Positions 1-6,539 are shown, counted from the first letter of the stretch. The stretch: DNA of 6,796 nucleotides from S139-23 sp047639315 (GCA_047639315.1 JBLINQ010000217.1:1-6796); one strand, 5' to 3'. Program-made: numbers and translations. Notes: a model not told the origin generated them from the sequence alone.

Positions 1-15
1 GCCCAATGAAGAGAA

Positions 16-225
16 AGAGCACCATATTGGGTAGAAATCTCCGGCTGTGATTCTCGATGCAACTCTTTGAGGAGTGTCATGTGGATAGCGCGCATCGCGT
101 CGACGGACAGAAATCAGCCATCGCTTTGAGCCGTGGCCTCTTCGGATTTCGCCGACCATAGGACCAATACGACGCGTGTTTCGTTATCACTGTTTGCCGG
201 AGAGTTCTGCTTGGTGCTGTTCTTG
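16..225 (+). repeat. Diverged copy 1 of a small inverted-repeat (MITE-like) element
   Basis: This stretch is colinear with the better preserved copy at 2278-2552. The left end (16-44) matches that copy's left terminal repeat at about 22 of 29 positions, including the block AAATCTCCGG. The right end (197-225) begins CCGGAGA and matches the other right terminal repeat at about 20 of 29. The interior from 61 to 200 aligns with 2386-2527 almost without gaps; for example, 140-174 and 2467-2501 agree at 31 of 35 bases. This copy lacks about 63 bases present in the other one (2323-2385). No transposase is encoded. It lies just downstream of the stop codon of the minus-strand gene at 250. The exact ends are uncertain because the terminal repeats have decayed. 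Confidence 0.6.
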
Positions 226-249
226 GGTGAAGTACTTGCACAAGAAACC

Positions 250-894
250 TCAGGAAATGCCGAATACAATTGCGCCTGACTCATGGTCGTCAAACTTTCC
301 CACCAATTGTAATCCAATACCGCCAGCCTTGTGGATCGTAGAAAGTAGCTCTCCTGAAGGAGAAGGACTTCGATTCGAGGCAGCCCAGCCCGAACCGATG
401 AGGTCATCCAGCAGGCTTTCCCTTGATGGACCTAAGACGACAATAATAATCGAATCCCCGACTTTGAGGAGGACATCAACGAAGGCGGCTTTCATCGGAT
501 TCTCAATACGACAATACCCGAAGAACCGAATCCCCCCATTTTCATGATGCAGTTCCTCCTTGCCTCCGGCCAACGAAAGTCCTTCCCAGCCGTAACGCCG
601 CTTTGGTTTCCAAAACCCATTGTAGCGTGTGATTCGGTTATCCAACTGAGGCGTTTCATTCGCACCAACCAAGTAGCAAACAGGGTCTCGGAATTGGTCC
701 ATCGCACGTTGAAGCCCAATCTTCAAGGCGTTCTCTTTGTTCGCCTTGTAATCCAAACCGGTCCTGACCCAAAGGCGAGCCGGAAGAGGACAAGCGAGCT
801 GGCTCTTGGCTGTGTCGATGAAATAGGCTTCATTTCGCTCAAACACATCGTCGGTTGAATATTCACGAAATTCAGTTGTCACAAGATTGACCAT
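250..894 (-). CDS. Hypothetical protein, 214 aa, unrecognised
   Basis: This is the longest open frame in the region, and its amino-acid composition looks like a normal soluble globular protein. I do not recognise the family. There is no signal peptide and no membrane segment. Residues 95-130 are rich in aromatic and basic residues (FWKPKRRYGW, then GGIRFFGYCRIENP). Residues 138-170 look like beta-strand followed by helix (FVDVLLKVGDSIIIVVLG, then SRESLLDDLIGSGW), and a short beta-rich tail ends in GAIVFGIS. There are three cysteines (35, 73, 128), with no metal-binding spacing. The start ATG (892-894) has only a weak GAGA two bases upstream, so translation could begin elsewhere. A terminator at 1004-1042 separates it from the upstream minus-strand gene, so it probably has its own promoter in 895-1003, where a near-palindrome sits. 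Overlapping plus-strand frames are shorter and look unnatural. Coding status is likely; function is unknown. Confidence 0.6.
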   Translation of the reverse strand: MVNLVTTEFREYSTDDVFERNEAYFIDTAKSQLACPLPARLWVRTGLDYKANKENALKIGLQRAMDQFRDPVCYLVGANETPQLDNRITRYNGFWKPKRRYGWEGLSLAGGKEELHHENGGIRFFGYCRIENPMKAAFVDVLLKVGDSIIIVVLGPSRESLLDDLIGSGWAASNRSPSPSGELLSTIHKAGGIGLQLVGKFDDHESGAIVFGIS

Positions 895-935
895 TCTCAG
901 TCACGGGATGGGTCTCAAAAATCAGGGGATTGTGC

Positions 936-953
936 ATGGCCAAATTGGGCCAT
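936..953. promoter_or_regulatory. Inverted repeat ATGGCC-N6-GGCCAT upstream of the 214-aa gene
   Basis: ATGGCC (936-941) and GGCCAT (948-953) are perfect inverted arms around AAATTG, so the 18-mer is close to a full palindrome. It lies about 41 bases upstream of the start codon of the minus-strand gene ending at 894, where an operator would be expected. A dimeric repressor site is possible. A chance palindrome or a small hairpin in the leader is equally possible, and I could not place a convincing -35/-10 pair beside it. Confidence 0.25.
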
Positions 954-1003
954 AACGAGTCTTAAGGCACCCCAAATCACAATGTGAGCCAAAAGAGAAA
1001 TGC

Positions 1004-1042
1004 AAAACCCCACCAGCGCCGAGGGGGCACAGGTGGGGTTTT
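1004..1042 (-). terminator. Intrinsic terminator for the minus-strand 317-aa gene
   Basis: AAAACCCCACC (1004-1014) and GGTGGGGTTTT (1032-1042) are perfect 11-base inverted arms around a 17-base GC-rich loop. Read on the minus strand, the stem ends in TTTT followed by GCATTTCTCTTTT, a usable U-rich tail. It begins 52 bases after the TAG stop at 1095. Because both arms end in A/T runs it could also work on the plus strand, but no plus-strand gene reads into it. Confidence 0.85.
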
Positions 1043-1094
1043 ATTGAATCAGAGCTGGCTTGGGTTGAGCCAAGTCAGTTCGCTTCAGCTCGTT

Positions 1095-2048
1095 CTATTT
1101 CGAAGTGACCTTTTGCTCCGTGAGGAACTCGACGCCAGGGAGTGAAGACTTCTCTGGGGTACTTCTCGCCATGGCATTTAGTGCCGGAGTTGCGGCCCGG
1201 AGCAAATTGCTGTGCTCTGGATGATTGGCAACGTAGCGGATCAAAGCTTGGATGTCGTTGACTTCGGCTCGGCGTGTCGCCTTGGCCTTGATCATCTGCG
1301 GGACGGGGATCGGTTTGGCGGGAGGCAACTCGGGCGGATACTCGTTTGCCAGGATTCTCGCTTCATCGACTTTGCCCTCGCTCTCGAGAGTTTGGATCTT
1401 CTCCTCTCGTTCGGCGATGTTTTCCTGCCTGGAGAGCTCTTGCAGTTCGCGCTGATGGCGTTGACGCGCGGATTCTTCGGTCAGAAAACTCTCAATGCTG
1501 GACTTGACCAGCTTCTCTGCGTCGACGAGGGGTTTCAGGCGATTGCTCTCGGCTTCCTGGAACTCTTTTTTGGCCGAAGTTAAGCGCGTCTTTAACGGCG
1601 CCAACTCTTCTTTGGTCTGCTTAACCGCACGAGTCAGTTCGCGGATCAACTTGCCGGCATCGTCGCAAGCATTCATATCTGCGACGGTGGTGGTTCTCGC
1701 CTTGCGGATCAACTTGATCGTTTCCGATACGTCATCATCGGGTTCATCGATGTCGCCGTCAGCGGAATTCTCGGTGGGCGCTTCTTCGCCTTGAGTTGCT
1801 TCGCCCAGATCATTTGAATGATCAGTGGGTAGCTCAGAGCGACCCTCGGATGATTCATCCATAGCGGAGATATCTGGGGACTCAGTTTCTTTCAAGGATG
1901 TATTGTCCTCGGATAGGCTTGACGCGATGTCATCAACTTCGTCGACGTCAGCCTCCTGAGGAGCGACGTATGCGTTTGCTGGGGCGACGTTCTGCTTCTT
2001 GGCCTCTTCCGCATCGGCGGAGGGCTCCATGGCCGGCTCTTGGCTCAT
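1095..2048 (-). CDS. Phage-type coiled-coil protein with acidic N-terminal extension, 317 aa
   Basis: The protein has three parts. Residues 1-107 are strongly acidic and of low complexity, rich in E, D, S and P and likely disordered. Residues 110-228 are charged and helical, with heptad-like stretches (TKEELAPLKTRLTSAKKEF, then RQRHQRELQELSRQENIAER), consistent with a coiled coil. A proline-rich hinge (PPELPPAKPIPVP, 238-250) leads to residues 254-312, which contain RRAEVNDIQALIRYV, ALNAMAR and LPGVEFLTE. As I recall, this coiled coil plus a V.D...ALI...V...N.LAR...PGV.F.E ending is typical of phage proteins encoded near RecT/Erf-type annealing proteins; the exact role is unknown. A tryptophan often found near the start of that C-terminal segment is replaced here. 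The start is supported by AGGA (minus strand, 2056-2059) seven bases before ATG. A strong terminator follows. No phage neighbours are visible, so it could be a remnant or a domesticated gene. It is cytoplasmic, with no signal peptide. Confidence 0.8.
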   Translation of the reverse strand: MSQEPAMEPSADAEEAKKQNVAPANAYVAPQEADVDEVDDIASSLSEDNTSLKETESPDISAMDESSEGRSELPTDHSNDLGEATQGEEAPTENSADGDIDEPDDDVSETIKLIRKARTTTVADMNACDDAGKLIRELTRAVKQTKEELAPLKTRLTSAKKEFQEAESNRLKPLVDAEKLVKSSIESFLTEESARQRHQRELQELSRQENIAEREEKIQTLESEGKVDEARILANEYPPELPPAKPIPVPQMIKAKATRRAEVNDIQALIRYVANHPEHSNLLRAATPALNAMARSTPEKSSLPGVEFLTEQKVTSK

Positions 2049-2087
2049 TCTTCGATCCTGTTGCTCGGGGTTTATCCGCTACCGTCG

Positions 2088-2106
2088 CCCCAGAGGCATT
2101 CTGGGG
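2088..2106 (-). other. Leader hairpin upstream of the 317-aa gene
   Basis: CCCCAGA (2088-2094) and TCTGGGG (2100-2106) form a perfect 7-bp stem with a 5-base loop. It lies about 40 bases upstream of the ATG at 2048, so it would be in the 5' leader of that gene if transcription starts further out. No U-tract follows on the minus strand, so it is not an intrinsic terminator. It could be an RNA structure or a protein-binding inverted repeat. Confidence 0.35.
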
Positions 2107-2277
2107 AAATGAGCAGTTTCGGATTGGATTGGGATCCTAAACCCCGGGACTGACATTCGGAGGTAAGCGGCCCAACACGGCACTGTTGCACGAATTAGGA
2201 GTACGGCGTCAGTTCATTCCTAACAGCCAAATCTACCCACGGTTCTGTTCGACCAGGCTTCTCTGAGGAGGGAAGAT

Positions 2278-2552
2278 GGAGTACCGTACCAGGTAAAAAT
2301 CTCCGGTTGTGACCCGCGATAATCTTCATAGATACCTCGTTTGTGAAGAAAAAGGAACGATCATCATTCTTGAGATGCGTGACATAACTCTTGTGGGAGT
2401 GGCAGGTGGCAAGATGGCATTGCGCCGACGGTCGGAATACCCGCCAATTGTTTTGAGCTGTGGTCGCTTCGGATTGCGCCGACCATCGAACCAATGCGAC
2501 GCTTGATTTGCCGTGCTTCTGTGCCGGAGAATTTTACCTGGTTCGGTACTCC
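2278..2552 (+). mobile_element. MITE-like element, copy 2, with 29-bp terminal inverted repeats
   Basis: The left end (2278-2306) starts GGAGTACCGTACCAGGTAAA. The right end (2524-2552), read in reverse complement, starts GGAGTACCGAACCAGGTAAA. Over 29 bases the two differ at only two positions. The 275-bp interior has no transposase and no convincing gene. A colinear, diverged copy lies at 16-225, and a left-end fragment with the same orientation is at 4443-4493. Terminal inverted repeats, small size, several copies and intergenic placement describe a non-autonomous mobile element mobilised in trans, or a repeat derived from one. I see no clear target-site duplication. GTAC occurs just inside both ends (2281-2284 and 2547-2550), but it is part of the repeat. 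The right end lies 111 bp upstream of the FG-GAP gene, so the element could influence its promoter. I cannot assign it to a named insertion-sequence family. Confidence 0.65.
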
Positions 2553-2663
2553 GGTGCTCCCGACACTCCAACGTTACTCGTTCCTGGTGTAGAATCAGGG
2601 TGATATCGGACACAGGCGTTCGAGGTAATTATTCGTTCAACAACCGCCCAATGGGGGAATACC

Positions 2664-4328
2664 ATGTACAAGCTCATGCTTATCGCTTTCGCGATCTTGC
2701 AAATGTCCGGAATAGGCCAGGCTCAATTCGTCACGACCTATTACTATGAGGACGATGTGAGGCTTTATTCCCAAGGGTCTGTGGTGAGCGCCGCTGGCGA
2801 CGTCAACGCGGACGGCATCCCCGACATCGCTGTTGGTTCACCAGGGAACCCCTTCTTGGCCACTGCAAACACGGTAACGAGGTTTGGCCGAGTGCAGATC
2901 TTCTCTGGTGCTGACGGATCACTACTTCATGATCTTATGGGCGATCTCGCAAGTGACGGGTTCGGTTCGTCAGTGAGCCCGGCTGGCGACGTCAACAACG
3001 ATGGATTCGACGATCTGATCGTTGGCATCAGGAGGGACGACACGGCGGGGCAGAGTGCTGGTTCGGTTCGAGTGTACTCCGGCCTGGACGGTTCGATTCT
3101 CTATGCTTACTTCGGGTCTGCTCCTAGCCGTCATGCAGGTCTTGCAGTCGTAGGACTTGGCGACATAAACGGTGATAACTACGCCGACTTTGCATTTAGT
3201 GAGAGCAAGCTATTTGGGGTCACCGTGCCCGATGGCTTTGTTTATTGCCATTCTGGCATTGACGGAAGTTTGATCCGTATCATAGTTGGGCCTTCGGCAT
3301 CTGCGATTGCAAATGCCCAGGACGTAAACGGAGACGGGATTGATGACCTCATAGTCGGCGATCCGAGAATTGGCATTACGGTGATAGGTAGTGGCCCGGG
3401 GCAAGCGCAGGTCTTCTCTGGGTCCGACGGCACTCTCATTCACACGTTTCAAGGACTCGGGAGCTTCGACTCCACTGGTGTATCGGTCGATGGAGTTGGC
3501 GACATAAATGGCGACAGTTTTGCCGACCTTATTGTCGGAGAGCCGGGAAGTGTCTTTTCCGCCGGTTCTGAGGCCAGTGGACGCGTGCGCGTGTTCTCCG
3601 GATTCGACGGTGCCGTTTTATTTTCAATCAGCGAAAATTTGAATGACGTCACTTTTGCTACTGAAGTCGCTGGCTTGGGCGATGTTTCTCAAGACAGTAT
3701 TCCCGATTTTGCCGTTTTCTACAACGACCTTTTGGACCCTCACGTCAGGGTCTATTCAGGGGCCGATGGTTCGGTGATTGGAAAACTTCCAGGCCACGTT
3801 TCAGTTTTTGTGAGAGAAATGTCTGTCGCCAATGTCGGAGACGTCGACAACAACGGCAGCAATGAAATTGCCGTCGGGTCCTTCGCGACCTTGGGCTTTG
3901 CCAGTCTCGTTGGGACGGAAGGAGAAGTACGCGTTTACTTAAGTGGCGTGGAATTGGTCACTGAGTTTTTCTCGGTTTCGGGCAGCCCTGCGTCGTTGGA
4001 CCTCCAATGGCAAGCAGCCAATAATCAGCCCAACAACGTCCTCGGCCGTCTCATCGCAACCGGCGCCACCCCTGGTGCCTTAGGTCTTATTCTTGCCAGC
4101 TTGGCACCAGCGGATATCCCGGTGTTCGGTTTTGATCTTCTGACAGCGGTCGACACCACCAACCTCGTCGTTACCGCCACCCTTGGCGCGAACATAAGCG
4201 GTGAGTTCATTGCTACGATTTCGCGCCGCATTCCGGCACTGGCAGGAAGCAATATGTACGTGCAGTTCATCGAAACCCACCCGACGGTCCAAGCTTCCAA
4301 CGGTCTTAAGTTCCTTGTGATCCCATAA
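2664..4328 (+). CDS. Secreted FG-GAP repeat (beta-propeller) protein, 554 aa
   Basis: Residues 1-20 form a Sec signal peptide (MYKLMLIAFAILQMSGIGQA) with predicted cleavage before Q21. Seven FG-GAP/integrin-alpha-like repeats follow, with Ca-binding loops near 46-54, 109-117, 167-175, 220-228, 280-288, 340-348 and 393-401. This number predicts a seven-bladed propeller. Most loops are followed after a spacer by V.V[YF]SG.DGS.L. Only loops 1, 2 and 4 keep the full D-x-N-x-D-G-x-x-D pattern; loops 3 and 5 have N or S for G, and loops 6 and 7 are more altered (DVSQDSIPD, DVDNNGSNE). Residues about 430-554 form a beta-rich C-terminal module (TPGALGLILASLAPADIPVF, later ISRRIPALAGSNMYVQF and SNGLKF) shared with the paralogue at 4799-6454. 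The ATG has GGGGGA (2653-2658) five bases upstream. The protein is likely exported or surface-associated. Ligand or adhesion binding is typical of propellers, but the role is unknown. Confidence 0.93.
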   Translation: MYKLMLIAFAILQMSGIGQAQFVTTYYYEDDVRLYSQGSVVSAAGDVNADGIPDIAVGSPGNPFLATANTVTRFGRVQIFSGADGSLLHDLMGDLASDGFGSSVSPAGDVNNDGFDDLIVGIRRDDTAGQSAGSVRVYSGLDGSILYAYFGSAPSRHAGLAVVGLGDINGDNYADFAFSESKLFGVTVPDGFVYCHSGIDGSLIRIIVGPSASAIANAQDVNGDGIDDLIVGDPRIGITVIGSGPGQAQVFSGSDGTLIHTFQGLGSFDSTGVSVDGVGDINGDSFADLIVGEPGSVFSAGSEASGRVRVFSGFDGAVLFSISENLNDVTFATEVAGLGDVSQDSIPDFAVFYNDLLDPHVRVYSGADGSVIGKLPGHVSVFVREMSVANVGDVDNNGSNEIAVGSFATLGFASLVGTEGEVRVYLSGVELVTEFFSVSGSPASLDLQWQAANNQPNNVLGRLIATGATPGALGLILASLAPADIPVFGFDLLTAVDTTNLVVTATLGANISGEFIATISRRIPALAGSNMYVQFIETHPTVQASNGLKFLVIP

Positions 4329-4442
4329 GGAGTTCTACTTTTGTGGGCGTTGCAACATGAATCGAAGTTGAGCAAGCCTGGAGACAATAGAGGCACCACC
4401 AATCGGCGCTCTTCCTTCTTGATGCGATTCCGAAAAACTTCT

Positions 4443-4493
4443 GGAGTACAGTACCTGGTGAAAACCTCCGGCTGTGATCCTCGATAATCTGCA
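4443..4493 (+). repeat. Left-end fragment of the inverted-repeat element (copy 3)
   Basis: Bases 4443-4471 match the left terminal repeat at 2278-2306 at 25 of 29 positions (GGAGTACAGTACCTGGTGAA...). The similarity continues to about 4493: CTGTGATCCTCGATAATCT here against TTGTGACCCGCGATAATCT in copy 2. Beyond that point I find neither the interior nor the right end before the next gene. It is either a truncated copy or one whose right half has been replaced. It has the same orientation as the other two copies and lies 355 bp upstream of the second FG-GAP gene. Confidence 0.65.
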
Positions 4494-4785
4494 CTGGGTT
4501 CAGGACAGCCGAAGTTGTGCCTGGTAGAGTGCTACCGTCACCTGGCCGTAACAAATAGCCCGCAACCAGAGATGCGGCCCGGTTCTCAGTCTGCAATGAT
4601 CGCACCTTCATAGCTCGATTTGTGGCTTTGTGTGAGCTCGGAGCGACATTCTCTTGATGGGTCTGGACCTTGGCACGTGTGTTGCTGATATCCCGTGCTC
4701 ATAGAGAAGTTGCCTTAGTAAGGGTCAATATCACTCGACACTTGCTCCAGAATTGGGAATCAATGGAAAGCACTAAGGCAATATC

Positions 4786-4793
4786 AGGGAGGA
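4786..4793 (+). promoter_or_regulatory. Strong Shine-Dalgarno site that sets the start of the second FG-GAP gene
   Basis: AGGGAGGA ends five bases before the ATG at 4799. That ATG places a standard signal peptide directly at the N-terminus. The alternative in-frame starts, TTG at 4670 and ATG at 4763, have no comparable site and would put 43 or 12 extra residues in front of the signal peptide. Confidence 0.85.
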
Positions 4794-4798
4794 AGAAC

Positions 4799-6454
4799 AT
4801 GCGTTCGATTGATAAAAGAGTCGTCTTTGCGGCTGTCTTGTGTCTTGCGTTTTCGGCCGTAGCGAAAGCCCAACTTATCTCAACTTACAGTTACACAGGC
4901 ACGAGCGCGGGCGCCCTTTGGGGCGAATCCGTCAATGGTGCTGGAGATGTTGATGGTGACGGCTACGACGATTTTATCGTTGGCGGATCGGAAGACGATA
5001 CTTCCGCTGCCGACGCCGGGCGAGCGACTGTCTACTCTGGTTTCGACGGCAGCGTCATCCATACTTTTCACGGCGCAGTCGCGGCGTCCTTCATGGGCTT
5101 CAGCGTTGATGGCGTTGGTGACATCGATGGCGACGGCTTTGACGATGTCATTGTCAGTGACTTACCACCGGTAGGAACTAATTTCGGGCCAGGGCGGGCG
5201 CTCGTTTACTCCGGCCAGACTGGGATTTTGCTCGCCACTCTTGTTGGTGATTCGAATAATGACGTCTTCGGATTCTGCGTCAGCGGAGCCGGCGATGTCG
5301 ACGCCGACGGCACACCTGACATTATTGTCGGTGCGCCTTTTGACGACAACAACGGAGCAGACTCCGGCAACGTTCGAGTCATTTCAGGTGCCACATTCTT
5401 GACTCTCTATTCCATCGACGGGAATTCTGGCGGTGCGAACTTAGGCGTTACAGTGAGCGGTGCGGGCGATGTGAACGCCGATGGTTTCGACGATTTTATT
5501 GCCGGAGCACCTCGTGACAGTTCGACAGGGACATCGTTAGGCGGATCAGTCCATGTCTACTCTGGTTTTGACGGCAGCGTTCTCTACTCCTATTTTGGCC
5601 CCCAAGGTCATAGTCGTTTTGGGCACGCTGTGAGCGGGGCCGGAGATGTCGATGCCGATGGATTCGATGATTTCATGTTCTCAAGACCAGGCGAACGTAA
5701 CGGCGCCTTTATCATTGGCAGGGTCAATATTTACTCGGGGCAGACCGGCGCCGTCATCACAATGTTTCAGTCAGCAGTAACAGGCAGTCTCTACGGCCAA
5801 GATGTCGGAGATTGTGGCGATGTGAATGGCGACGGTATCCCTGACGTCATTATTGCTGAACCAGGCAATAGTTTTGGGGGAACCCCTCATGTCTATGTCC
5901 ATTCGGGTTTGGGCGGCCCACCCATAGAGACAATCACACTTCCTGCTGGGAGCGGCAACGAACTGCGCGCGAGTGGCGCAGGCGATCTCAACGATGATGG
6001 TTTTGCTGATATCGTCTTCGGGCGTCGGATGGCCGGTGGAAATGGCACCGTTGATGTCATGCTGGCAACGACACTTCCGGTCCTGAACTACCGGTCAAAA
6101 CAGGGATTCTCCAGTTTGCAACTCGAATGGCTCCCGGCAAATGGCAACATCTCTGACCTCAACGGCATTCTTTTCGGCTCTGGGGCCAGCTCTAATGCGA
6201 TGGGGCTTTATGGCGTGAGCCTGGCTCCAGCAGAACTGTCGGTGATGGGGCTCCCGCTGCTCATCGCAGTTGACGTCGCAGTCAACCTCATTCAGTCTGG
6301 CATGTTTGCCTTTGGTGGCTTCGGTGGACACACAACGACCAACATATCGAGACAACACCCCGCGATCGCAGGGTCGCTGGTTCATATCCAGTGGTTTGAG
6401 ATCAGTCCGTCTATAGCGAGTTCGAATGGCATTCGCCTGAAGATGGAACCTTAA
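4799..6454 (+). CDS. Secreted FG-GAP repeat (beta-propeller) protein, 551 aa, paralogue of the upstream gene
   Basis: From the ATG at 4799, residues 1-24 form a Sec signal peptide (KR at 6-7, hydrophobic core, AKA before Q25). The mature protein starts QLISTYSYT, similar to QFVTTYYYE in the upstream paralogue. Seven Ca-binding loops lie near residues 50-58, 108-116, 166-174, 224-232, 283-291, 341-349 and 396-404. All seven keep D-x-[DN]-x-D-G-x-x-D, unlike the upstream protein. They predict a seven-bladed propeller with VYSGFDGS-type strands. Residues about 425-551 form the same C-terminal module as the upstream gene (AMGLYGVSLAPAELSVMGLP, later ISRQHPAIAGSLVHIQW and SSNGIRLKMEP). Near-identical length and domain order make the pair tandem paralogues. 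The in-frame extension back to 4670 lacks a ribosome site and is rejected. The protein is likely exported; the ligand and function are unknown, and no catalytic domain is seen. Confidence 0.94.
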   Translation: MRSIDKRVVFAAVLCLAFSAVAKAQLISTYSYTGTSAGALWGESVNGAGDVDGDGYDDFIVGGSEDDTSAADAGRATVYSGFDGSVIHTFHGAVAASFMGFSVDGVGDIDGDGFDDVIVSDLPPVGTNFGPGRALVYSGQTGILLATLVGDSNNDVFGFCVSGAGDVDADGTPDIIVGAPFDDNNGADSGNVRVISGATFLTLYSIDGNSGGANLGVTVSGAGDVNADGFDDFIAGAPRDSSTGTSLGGSVHVYSGFDGSVLYSYFGPQGHSRFGHAVSGAGDVDADGFDDFMFSRPGERNGAFIIGRVNIYSGQTGAVITMFQSAVTGSLYGQDVGDCGDVNGDGIPDVIIAEPGNSFGGTPHVYVHSGLGGPPIETITLPAGSGNELRASGAGDLNDDGFADIVFGRRMAGGNGTVDVMLATTLPVLNYRSKQGFSSLQLEWLPANGNISDLNGILFGSGASSNAMGLYGVSLAPAELSVMGLPLLIAVDVAVNLIQSGMFAFGGFGGHTTTNISRQHPAIAGSLVHIQWFEISPSIASSNGIRLKMEP

Positions 6455-6539
6455 TACAAGAGCACGGAATCAAGTGCGGCGTTAGAATATTCTTATCAGC
6501 TCGACCTTCTCATACCTCTGTATGAATAGGCATGTATGT

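Larger units (their letters stand above)
2049..2663. other. Gene-free divergent intergenic region, 615 bp
   Basis: This gap separates the minus-strand 317-aa gene from the plus-strand FG-GAP gene, so it should carry promoters for both. It contains a leader hairpin at 2088-2106, the inverted-repeat element at 2278-2552 and a 111-bp stretch before the FG-GAP start. TAGAAT at 2590-2595 resembles a -10 box, but no acceptable -35 lies at the right distance. Short open frames here overlap the repeat and show no ribosome site or protein-like composition. No tRNA or other RNA gene was recognised. Confidence 0.6.
4329..4798. other. Gene-free gap between the two FG-GAP genes, 470 bp
   Basis: The only recognisable content is the element fragment at 4443-4493 and two small stems: GGTAG/CTACC (4523-4527 and 4532-4536) and CCGCA/TGCGG (4560-4564 and 4573-4577). 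I see no intrinsic terminator after the first gene and no convincing sigma-70-type promoter before the second. The gap length and the intervening repeat suggest separate transcription, but read-through cannot be excluded. A TTG-initiated in-frame extension from 4670 is not believed to be coding. Confidence 0.55.

Noticed and set aside
176..858. Plus-strand frames opposite the 214-aa gene
   Set aside because: They are shorter than the minus-strand frame, overlap each other, and have proline/serine/arginine-rich compositions typical of antisense frames.
1212..1794. Plus-strand frames opposite the 317-aa gene
   Set aside because: The minus-strand frame has a ribosome site, a terminator and recognisable domain organisation; the plus-strand frames are its antisense.
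2195..2494. 99-codon minus-strand frame over the repeat element, with a counterpart at 114-407
   Set aside because: It lies mostly inside the inverted-repeat element. The shared peptide (WSA.SE..TAQ) simply reflects nucleotide similarity of the two repeat copies. No ribosome site is visible, and the frame does not span the element in both copies.
2278..2552. CRISPR array or tandem repeats
   Set aside because: The repeats are one inverted pair per element plus dispersed copies, without regularly spaced direct repeats.
2590..2595. TAGAAT as a -10 box for the first FG-GAP gene
   Set aside because: No -35-like hexamer occurs at 16-18 bases upstream, so it was not called as a promoter.
4321..4360. 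Weak resemblance to 2386-2418 that might be part of a third element copy
   Set aside because: Only a short TTGTGGG core is shared and its position relative to the left end is wrong; best explained by chance.
4306..4611. 101-codon minus-strand frame antisense to the end of the first FG-GAP gene and the following gap
   Set aside because: It overlaps a well-supported gene and the repeat fragment, and its composition is not protein-like.
4670..4798. N-terminal extension of the second FG-GAP gene from a TTG start
   Set aside because: A strong Shine-Dalgarno site and a clean signal peptide point to ATG 4799. The extension would bury the signal peptide.
6484..6493. Perfect palindrome AGAATATTCT after the second FG-GAP gene
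   Set aside because: A 10-base AT-rich palindrome is expected by chance, and nothing nearby suggests an operator.
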